Shown here piece by piece: positions 23,410 to 28,871 of a DNA stretch of 28,871 nucleotides (positions are counted from its first letter, which is position 1; each line of letters starts with the position of its first letter). The stretch comes from Salinisphaeraceae bacterium UBA4764 (GTDB lineage Bacteria; Pseudomonadota; Gammaproteobacteria; Nevskiales; Salinisphaeraceae). Under the pieces are notes generated by a model that saw only the letters and a list, made by a program, of their open reading frames with translations, made no database searches and had not been told where the DNA came from. The position numbers were made by a program, and so were the translations under genes. The stretch is taken from positions 20,498 through 49,368 of the forward strand of contig DHHU01000005.1 of the NCBI GenBank assembly GCA_002403445.1. The letters run 5' to 3'.

Positions 23410-24012
23410 TTATGGCGAATTGCGCTCGCCGTTGGGCGTTTCTGCTTCCGCAGCATCTGCGGATTCGCGGGGCGTCTCATCCGCTTCATTACCGGGCCCT
23501 TCAGGCGTAGTGTCCAACTCGTCGTCTGTTGTCTCGTCCCGGCTGGGCATATTGATGCCCATGTCGGTCAACTGCGCCACCACGATAGTCACCTCAGTCT
23601 CGACGTCGGCGTGGAGTTCAAGATAAGCCGTATATTCGCCGGTAAGCCGGATGTTGCCTTCGGTCAAAACCACTTCCTTGGCATCAACTTCGGCTGATTC
23701 TTCGCTGATTTTGGCCGCAATTTCCTGTGGCCCGACTGACCCGTAAAGCTTGCCTTCATCGCTCGCACGCATAGCAATGACGAACTCGCGCCCGCGAAGT
23801 TGCTTGGCACGCTGCTCAGCGCGTTGACGGCGATCTTCCGAGGCCGCCTGAAGGGCCGCTTTCTGCTGTTCAAACGTGGCGCGGTTGGCTTTAGTCGCCG
23901 GCAACGCGATTCCACGCGGGATCAGATAGTTGCGTCCGAAACCAGGTTTGACAATGGCGGTGTCGCCGAGATCGCCGAGATTACGGACTTTTTGTAGCAG
24001 GATGACTTCCAT
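23410..24012 (-). CDS. rplI: 50S ribosomal protein L9 with acidic C-terminal extension
   Basis: A large-subunit protein at the L1 stalk base. Residues 1-150 match normal L9: MEVILLQKVRNLGDLGD, the GYGRN-like GFGRNYLIPRG, the long connecting helix, and DEGKLYGSVGPQEIA. The E. coli protein is 149 residues and ends there. This one runs on to 200 with a tail of low complexity, holding 15 Asp/Glu and only 3 Arg in its last 43 residues, predicted to be disordered. Acidic L9 tails are known mostly from alphaproteobacteria. The tail is in one uninterrupted frame, so no frameshift is evident. Follows rpsR by 9 bases. Confidence 0.96.
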   Translation of the reverse strand: MEVILLQKVRNLGDLGDTAIVKPGFGRNYLIPRGIALPATKANRATFEQQKAALQAASEDRRQRAEQRAKQLRGREFVIAMRASDEGKLYGSVGPQEIAAKISEESAEVDAKEVVLTEGNIRLTGEYTAYLELHADVETEVTIVVAQLTDMGINMPSRDETTDDELDTTPEGPGNEADETPRESADAAEAETPNGERNSP

Positions 24013-24021
24013 GACGGCCCC

Positions 24022-24252
24022 TTAAGAGGAGTGACGATCTGTGTAGGGCAGCAGCGCGAGGAACCGCGCGCGCTTAACCGCAGTCGACAGCTGGCGTTGA
24101 TAGTTCGACGCCGTACCGGTAATACGACTGGGCACAATCTTACCTGTGTCCGTGACATATTGCTTGAGTGTCTCAATATCCTTGTAGTCGATTTCTTCAA
24201 CACCGGCAGCGGTGAATCGACAGTAGCGGCGGCGGCGAAAGAATCGAGCCAT
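24022..24252 (-). CDS. rpsR: 30S ribosomal protein S18
   Basis: A 76-residue small-subunit protein that pairs with S6 on 16S rRNA. RFFRRRRYCRFTAAGVEEIDYKDIETLKQYVTDTGKIVPSRITGT and QRQLSTAVKRARFLALLPYTDRH are unmistakable. It follows rpsF after 74 bases. The E. coli gene priB that lies between these two is absent. Confidence 0.98.
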   Translation of the reverse strand: MARFFRRRRYCRFTAAGVEEIDYKDIETLKQYVTDTGKIVPSRITGTASNYQRQLSTAVKRARFLALLPYTDRHSS

Positions 24253-24326
24253 GATCGATCTCCTTGAATGATTGGTTTGGATTAACCTGCCCGGGTCTGA
24301 TTGTTTCGAGCTGGTGGACTTGTGAC

Positions 24327-24671
24327 CTAACCGGTTTCGGCCCGGCGCTCTTCCGTTTTCTTGGCAAGCGGCGACGGGTCCACGTCGGCCTTGTGGCGCG
24401 CAATAATCAAGTGCCGAAGCACGGCGTCGTTGAAGCGGAACGCGTCCTCGAGTTGCTCACGCGCACTTTGAGTGGATTCAAAGTTAATTAGCACGTAGTG
24501 GGCTTTGTGAATCTTGTGAATCGGGTAGGCGAGCTGGCGACGCCCCCAGTCTTCGTGGCGATGGATTGTACCGCCCTCGCCCTCAATGATGGCCCGGTAC
24601 TTATCGACCATCGCCGGGACTTGTTCGCTCTGATCCGGATGGACCAGAAACACCATTTCATAGTGTCGCAT
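24327..24671 (-). CDS. rpsF: 30S ribosomal protein S6
   Basis: A 114-residue S18 partner. It begins MRHYEMVFLVHPDQSEQVPAM and includes the conserved stretch GGTIHRHEDWGRRQLAYPIHKIHKAHYVLI and the hydrophobic FEST segment. The C-terminus is short and charged, without the long Glu tail that E. coli S6 receives post-translationally. The Shine-Dalgarno AAAGGA lies 7 bases before the ATG and can be paired with leader bases (separate entry). Confidence 0.98.
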   Translation of the reverse strand: MRHYEMVFLVHPDQSEQVPAMVDKYRAIIEGEGGTIHRHEDWGRRQLAYPIHKIHKAHYVLINFESTQSAREQLEDAFRFNDAVLRHLIIARHKADVDPSPLAKKTEERRAETG

Positions 24672-24673
24672 GG

Positions 24674-24730
24674 CTTGTTCCTTTCGGTAGACGCCCCCGG
24701 CCTGCCAATTAGCCGTGGAGCAAGGTAATC
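24674..24730 (-). promoter_or_regulatory. Candidate structured leader of rpsF that sequesters its ribosome binding site
   Basis: In minus-strand RNA CTTGCTCC (24724-24717) can pair at seven of eight positions with GGAACAAG (24681-24674), which includes the end of the rpsF Shine-Dalgarno. The enclosed bases contain a possible CGGC/GCCG stem and a CCG triplet. In many bacteria S6:S18 represses its own mRNA through a leader with a bulged CCG, so this may be a variant. The fold was drawn by eye. Confidence 0.35.
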
Positions 24731-24735
24731 TTTAT

Positions 24736-24765
24736 AGTATAGGAGGTTGAAGCCTTGAAATGCAA
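24736..24765 (-). promoter_or_regulatory. Candidate rpsF promoter
   Basis: On the minus strand TTGCAT (24765-24760), an 18-base spacer and TATACT (24741-24736, five of six matches). It would start RNA near 24729, about 58 bases before the rpsF ATG. Confidence 0.4.
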
Positions 24766-24775
24766 TAGGCACTCC

Positions 24776-25549
24776 TCAGCCAACTTGACGTGCACCCAAG
24801 TGCTTGGCCCGCTGCTGTCGTCGAGCCTCAAATAACGTAACCCCAACAGCAACTGAAACATTCAGGCTTTCAACCGCATCCTCTAGGATAATAGTGCCGA
24901 GTTCATCGCAGCATTCAGCGCTTCGGCGCCGCAGGCCGCCAGCCTCGCCGCCAGCCATGATAATCCGGCGTCCTGTCAGATCTAGCATCTCAATGGCCGT
25001 ATTAGCCTCCGCATCCAGACCAACAGCGAAATAACCCGCAGCCTGCAGAGTACCAAGTGTCCGAGCAAGGTTGGTTACGCACGCGAATGGCACAATATGA
25101 GCGGCGCCAGCCGCCACCTTGACGGCCGTCGCCGTCAAGCCAACGGCGCGCCGACGCGGCGCAATCACAGCATCCACCCCGGCCGCAGCTGCACTCCGGA
25201 GACACGCGCCCAGGTTATGCGGATCCTGTACTTGATCCAGCACCAACACGAGGCTGGTCTCACCGGTTTTGTCGATGAGACGCTTCAGTTGCCGTTCGTC
25301 GATAGATTCCGGCGGCGCAACTTCAGCAGCAATGCCTTGATGTGCAATATCTGGTAACCAATTATCAAGCTCTGCCCGATCCACAACATCCGACACCAAA
25401 CCACGCTTGGCCAGCGCGTTATCAAGTGACGAATTATTGTGCGTGGCGCCGGCAACACGCCACACGTGGTAAACCGGTCGGTCTGCTTGGAGAGCCGCAA
25501 TCACGGCATGTACGCCCCCGACCAGCGGCGCGTTGGGCGGCTTTGTCAC
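24776..25549 (-). CDS. rlmB: 23S rRNA (guanosine-2251-2'-O)-methyltransferase RlmB
   Basis: A SpoU-type methyltransferase acting on G2251 in the peptidyl-transferase P loop. It has 257 residues (E. coli 243). The N-terminal substrate-binding domain starts GGVHAVIAAL. Motif 1 is LVLDQVQDPHNLGACLRSA with the conserved Asn and Arg, motif 2 is MAGGEAGGLRRR with Glu, and motif 3 is AVESLNVSVAVG with Ser and Asn. Motif 3 is preceded by IILED where most relatives have IPMxG, a mild deviation. The start is GTG at 25549, overlapping the TGA of the preceding lipoprotein gene as GTGA, so translation is probably coupled. Confidence 0.94.
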   Translation of the reverse strand: MTKPPNAPLVGGVHAVIAALQADRPVYHVWRVAGATHNNSSLDNALAKRGLVSDVVDRAELDNWLPDIAHQGIAAEVAPPESIDERQLKRLIDKTGETSLVLVLDQVQDPHNLGACLRSAAAAGVDAVIAPRRRAVGLTATAVKVAAGAAHIVPFACVTNLARTLGTLQAAGYFAVGLDAEANTAIEMLDLTGRRIIMAGGEAGGLRRRSAECCDELGTIILEDAVESLNVSVAVGVTLFEARRQQRAKHLGARQVG

Positions 25550-26307
25550 GAATGCACGGCGTTGGCGCTTGATGCGCTTGCTGCTCCGGTACTCCTTCGG
25601 TTGCCAAGTGGTGGCGGCGCGCTAAACGCCTGCTTCTCGTGCCCCTTGATAATAGGTTTAATTACGATCGCCACGCGCCGGTTCTTGGCACGTCCAGCCG
25701 CCGTTTTGTTGCTCGCAACAGGCTGCGACTCACCGCGTGCCCAGGTCAGGACCCGGCGCTTGTTGACACCGTGATTGATTAGAAAATGGGCAACCGACAA
25801 GGCGCGCTGACGCGACAACTTGAGGTTGTATTGTTTGGTACCAGTACTAGAAGCAAAACCAACAACGTGGACCGCGGTCTTATTGTAGCTGCGCAGCACG
25901 TTCGCAATCTTGGAGAACACGCGTTGTGCGTGCGGGGTAAGCGTAGATTTGTTAGTAGCAAACGTGGCGTTGTTTGCAATCCCGATTTTAAGTGCATGAC
26001 CTGGCAGCTGCTCAACGTTTAACTCCTTCCGCGCACGTTCGCCCTTGAGTTTTTGATCAAGCTGTTGCTGTTGTTGATCCATATAATGGCCCACGCCGCC
26101 ACCGGCCAACCCGCCGAGCGCGGCACCGATCGCGCCATTGCGCAAACCATGGTGGCCAATTTGTGATCCAATCAACCCGCCGAGTAGCGCACCGGCGCCG
26201 CCGCCGATCTCGGCGCGTGAATTGGGGTTGTTCGCACAACCGGCCAGCATGATTGCTGCAGCTGTCAAAAGAACAACAGCCAATGAACAACTTCTCGATG
26301 GGGTCAT
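25546..26307 (-). CDS. OmpA-family lipoprotein with glycine-zipper segment (YiaD-like)
   Basis: The 253-residue protein starts at the ATG at 26307, four bases after the rnr stop. A lipoprotein signal peptide ends in the lipobox LAGC with Cys24. Ala at +2 predicts outer-membrane sorting. A Gly-zipper region at about 34-75 (GGGAGALLGGLIGSQIG, GAIGAALGGLAGGGVG) is followed by a Gln-rich linker and an OmpA domain similar to E. coli YiaD (ANNATFATNKSTLTPHA, YNLKLSRQRALSV, ESQPVASNKTAAGRAKNRR). The usual G-x-T-D Asp of the peptidoglycan site is Ser153 (GFASSTG), while Arg168 is kept. The mature protein is basic, ending in a low-complexity tail. The stop overlaps the rlmB GTG. Upstream in-frame starts at 26328 and 26376 would lengthen the signal peptide and overlap rnr. 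Confidence 0.88.
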   Translation of the reverse strand: MTPSRSCSLAVVLLTAAAIMLAGCANNPNSRAEIGGGAGALLGGLIGSQIGHHGLRNGAIGAALGGLAGGGVGHYMDQQQQQLDQKLKGERARKELNVEQLPGHALKIGIANNATFATNKSTLTPHAQRVFSKIANVLRSYNKTAVHVVGFASSTGTKQYNLKLSRQRALSVAHFLINHGVNKRRVLTWARGESQPVASNKTAAGRAKNRRVAIVIKPIIKGHEKQAFSAPPPLGNRRSTGAASASSANAVHS

Positions 26308-26311
26308 AGCA

Positions 26312-28570
26312 TTAACTCTTTGAAACATCTTTTTTCGCCTTGTGTTTTGAGCGTTTTCGATCGCTGTTGCTACCACTAGAGGTGTCTGCCAGCGCCAGCT
26401 CTATTTGTCGTGAGTCAACATCGACGCGAACGATACGAACCTTGACACGATCGCACAGCCCGAAAACGGTGCCGCTCGAGCGCCCGGTGAGGCGTCGCCC
26501 ATCACTGTCGTAGACAAAATAATCGTCACCGAGTTCGCTTATGTGGACAAGCCCGGTGGCATAAACATCGTCCAGCTCGATAAACAATCCGAACGACGTG
26601 ACGCTGGCCACCACACCGCTAAAAACTTCGCCGATCGACTCACGCATGTATTCACATTTGAGCCAATCATCGACTTCACGTGTAGCGTCATCGGAGCGTT
26701 TTTCAGCTGCCGATGTGGCATCACCCAATTCAACCATCGCGCTGTGATCATAGGGAAAATCTGCACTGGGCTTGCCAGCCAGCACATGCTTGATCCCGCG
26801 ATGCACCAGCAAATCGGGATAGCGCCGAATCGGCGACGTGAAATGCACATAGTGATCAAGCGCCAAGCCAAAATGGCCCTCATTGTCCGGGGTGTAATAA
26901 GCCCGCGATAGACTTTGCAGCAAGACCGTCTGAATCAAGTGGGCGTCATCGCGCTCGCGCGCCTTAGCCAGCACTTGGTCGAAATCCGCTGCCATAGGTT
27001 TTTTATTACGTGGCAGCGGCAAGCCCCGCTCGCTCAAAAATTCGCGCAATTCCGTCATGCCATCGGCAGTCGGGCCCGCGTGGACGCGATACAACGTCGG
27101 GAGTTTTTGCTTGGCCAGCTCCACTGCCGTCGATACATTAGCCGCAATCATGCATTCTTCAATGATCAGATGCGCCACACCACGCTCAGCCGTCACAATG
27201 CGCTCGATACGACGCTCGTCGTCAAATATAAACCGCGGCTCAGTGGTCTCGAATGCGATCGCTCCGCGCCGACGCCGGGCATCGGCAAGCGCTTCGTAGA
27301 CCGCGTTCAAATCAGCCAAGGGCTGGGCTAATGCCTCGTATTTAGGGGGCAGATTGTCAGGCTGATCGAGCCAGTCGCTAACCTGTTCGTAAGTCAGCCG
27401 GGCGTGCGAGCGAATGACCGCCTGTTGCCAACGGGCGTACTGAATACTGCCGTCGGTATCGATCTGCATTTCACAAACTAAAGCCAGCCGATCCACGCCG
27501 GGACGCAGCGAACACAACCCGTTGGACAAGGCCTCCGGCAACATCGGCACGACGCGGCCGGGGAAATACACCGACGTGCCGCGTTCGACGGCCTCGTTAT
27601 CGAGCGCCGAATCCGGGCGAACGTAATGAGCCACATCGGCAATCGCTACCAATAGCCGCCAACCGTTTTCCACCGGCCGAGCATAAACTGCATCGTCAAA
27701 ATCTTTAGCATCGGCCCCGTCGATGGTGACCAACGGCAGCTCTCGCAAGTCGACGCGTTTTGTCTTGTCGGCTTCCGGAACATAATCGCCCCATGCACTG
27801 GCTTCAGCCAGAACCTCCTCCGAAAACGCTTCCGGAATATCATGCGCGCGAATTGATCGTTCAATCTCTACCAGCGGATCGAGACGGTCGCCCAGAACCT
27901 CAATAACCTTACCGCGTGCCGGATCACGGCGGTTGGGCGGCCGCGTCATGCGTACTACGACCACCTGGTCTTCATCGGCACCATTAAGATCGCTGTCTTC
28001 GATCAAGATCGGGCCGCCAGCAGTCTCAGAAGTCTGCAGTTGCCATCCAGCGCGTCCACGCGCCAGACAGCCCACGAAGGTGTCACGTGCTCGCTGGATC
28101 ACCCTGAGTACTCGACCGACGAGACGTTCGCCGCGCTTATCGGGCACCAAACGCACATCAACCTTGTCGCCGGACATTAGGCCACGCATTTGCGGCGGTG
28201 GCAGGAAAATGTCCTCCAATTCGTCCTGATCCGGCAAGACAAAGCCAAAGCCGCCGCGATGCGTCTGCACTCGTCCCCGGATACGCTCATCGGGGTCTAC
28301 CAGACAAATCAAGCCATCGGCGTCGGATTCCAGCTCACCGTCGCGCAACATCGCTCGCACCCGATTATCAAGGGCAGCGACCCGATCCGGATCGTCCAGT
28401 CCGTAATTGGCAACCAGTGTTTCGCGATCGACCCGTGAGCCAAGGGCGGCCAAATCAGCGGCAATCAATCGTCGGCTGGGCACCGGGTCGGTATAGTTGG
28501 ATTGTTCCCGATCGTAATCGGGATCGCGCTCGCGCCAGTCCTCATGACCGGCAGATTTAGAACTTGTCAT
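26312..28570 (-). CDS. rnr: Ribonuclease R
   Basis: A processive 3'-5' exoribonuclease that degrades structured RNA. It has 752 residues from the ATG at 28570 (E. coli 813, with a longer N- and C-terminus). A short helix-turn-helix region leads into cold-shock domains (RIRGRVQTHRGGFGFVLPD, about 96-114). The RNB catalytic domain has VTIDGADAKDFDDAVY with metal-binding Asp284, Asp290, Asp292 and Asp293, and later LALDHYVHFTSPIRRYPDLLVHR. An S1 domain follows (GEVFSGVVASVTSFGLFIELDD), and a Lys/Ser-rich tail ends KHKAKKDVSKS. A TTG at 28600 is a less likely start. First of a minus-strand run with the lipoprotein gene and rlmB. Confidence 0.97.
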   Translation of the reverse strand: MTSSKSAGHEDWRERDPDYDREQSNYTDPVPSRRLIAADLAALGSRVDRETLVANYGLDDPDRVAALDNRVRAMLRDGELESDADGLICLVDPDERIRGRVQTHRGGFGFVLPDQDELEDIFLPPPQMRGLMSGDKVDVRLVPDKRGERLVGRVLRVIQRARDTFVGCLARGRAGWQLQTSETAGGPILIEDSDLNGADEDQVVVVRMTRPPNRRDPARGKVIEVLGDRLDPLVEIERSIRAHDIPEAFSEEVLAEASAWGDYVPEADKTKRVDLRELPLVTIDGADAKDFDDAVYARPVENGWRLLVAIADVAHYVRPDSALDNEAVERGTSVYFPGRVVPMLPEALSNGLCSLRPGVDRLALVCEMQIDTDGSIQYARWQQAVIRSHARLTYEQVSDWLDQPDNLPPKYEALAQPLADLNAVYEALADARRRRGAIAFETTEPRFIFDDERRIERIVTAERGVAHLIIEECMIAANVSTAVELAKQKLPTLYRVHAGPTADGMTELREFLSERGLPLPRNKKPMAADFDQVLAKARERDDAHLIQTVLLQSLSRAYYTPDNEGHFGLALDHYVHFTSPIRRYPDLLVHRGIKHVLAGKPSADFPYDHSAMVELGDATSAAEKRSDDATREVDDWLKCEYMRESIGEVFSGVVASVTSFGLFIELDDVYATGLVHISELGDDYFVYDSDGRRLTGRSSGTVFGLCDRVKVRIVRVDVDSRQIELALADTSSGSNSDRKRSKHKAKKDVSKS

Positions 28571-28610
28571 CTTGGGTATTAGTTTAACGTAAACGGCCAA
28601 ACGCCGGTGA

Positions 28611-28639
28611 TTGACATTGACCCCGTCATTGTCTACATT
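28611..28639 (+). promoter_or_regulatory. Promoter of tRNA-Leu
   Basis: A perfect TTGACA (28611-28616), a 17-base spacer and TACATT (28634-28639), placing transcription start a few bases before the tRNA 5' end at 28651. It is divergent from rnr. Confidence 0.65.
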
Positions 28640-28650
28640 TTCAGCTCTAC

Positions 28651-28737
28651 GCCGAGGTGGCGGAATTGGTAGACGCGCTAGCTTCAGGTGCTAGTGAGCT
28701 TTTGCTCGTGGAGGTTCAAGTCCTCTCCTCGGCACCA
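28651..28737 (+). tRNA. tRNA-Leu, anticodon CAG
   Basis: An 87-base cloverleaf with encoded CCA. The acceptor is GCCGAGG/CCTCGGC, and the D arm GCGGAATTGGTAGACGC is typical of leucine tRNAs. The anticodon stem CTAGC/GCTAG carries loop TTCAGGT (CAG at 28685-28687, reading CUG). A long variable arm GAGC-TTTT-GCTC and the T arm GGAGG-TTCAAGT-CCTCT follow. Nearly identical in layout to E. coli tRNA-Leu(CAG). Its place next to rnr is common in pseudomonads and relatives. Confidence 0.97.
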
Positions 28738-28871
28738 CTATTCCATATAAATCATTACGTCACGTTATACCGGCGTGATTATGACGCACTAGCATTCATA
28801 TAAGCGATCCATAGGTCCGCAAGAGCCTTGGCCTGGCTTAGATAAAGTAGCCTTAATGCTCACTTTCTTGG

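Noticed and set aside
26308..26376. Longer N-terminus for the OmpA-like lipoprotein starting at 26376 or 26328
   Set aside because: It would add up to 23 residues before the signal peptide inside rnr. The ATG at 26307 gives a normal-length lipoprotein signal.
28738..28871. Start of a further gene or an integration site next to tRNA-Leu
   Set aside because: All frames are interrupted by stops. No direct repeat of the tRNA 3' end and no integrase are visible before the window ends.
1..28871. CRISPR arrays, insertion sequences, phage genes, toxin-antitoxin pairs or defence systems
   Set aside because: No regularly spaced repeats, transposase or integrase motifs, or small paired genes were seen. 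Nearly all sequence is occupied by recognised housekeeping or metabolic genes.

Overview
The window is a gene-dense piece of a bacterial chromosome that looks gammaproteobacterial. It is moderately GC-rich, uses ATG, GTG and TTG starts, and carries two well-known blocks: rpsP-rimM-trmD-rplS preceded by ffh, and rnr-rlmB-rpsF-rpsR-rplI-dnaB-alr next to tRNA-Leu. The second order resembles that of pseudomonads and related orders. Acidic ribosomal-protein tails and an ergothioneine cluster would fit a halotolerant or stress-exposed lineage, but genus and species cannot be fixed from the sequence alone. No phage, insertion sequence, CRISPR array or plasmid function is visible.

Layout. 1-132 is the 3' end of a membrane transporter. 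133-533 holds no intact gene, but has a possible nuclease/phosphatase remnant and a short tandem repeat. 534-3066 (minus) carries a CinA-type protein, isocitrate dehydrogenase and a monothiol glutaredoxin. 3226-4821 (plus) carries a Mn-type superoxide dismutase and ArgF. 4879-8713 is the ergothioneine region: egtD on the minus strand, divergent from an overlapping plus-strand run egtC-egtB-nadC. 8958-12999 (minus) is sppA - glutathionyl-hydroquinone reductase - metC. 13158-14171 (plus) is trxB. 14253-17889 (minus) is ffh-rpsP-rimM-trmD-rplS. 18011-19318 (plus) is a CorB-type CBS membrane protein. 19344-28570 (minus) is rnr - OmpA-like lipoprotein - rlmB - rpsF - rpsR - rplI - dnaB - alr - radA. 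tRNA-Leu(CAG) lies at 28651 on the plus strand.

How the genes fit together. Between about 2.7 and 14.2 kb there is a concentration of thiol and redox functions: glutaredoxin, superoxide dismutase, three ergothioneine enzymes, glutathionyl-hydroquinone reductase, cystathionine beta-lyase and thioredoxin reductase. The other half is information processing: protein targeting, ribosomal proteins, tRNA/rRNA methylation, replication, repair and RNA decay.

The most noteworthy non-textbook items are: a perfect 9-bp inverted repeat sitting on the predicted egtC promoter between egtD and egtC; an OmpA-like lipoprotein translationally coupled between rnr and rlmB that lacks the usual peptidoglycan-binding aspartate; a 13-bp perfect hairpin between grxD and icd; an acidic tail on L9; TTG starts forced by in-frame stops in radA and corB; and interleaved divergent promoters between ffh and corB. 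I did not find a clearly new multi-gene system.
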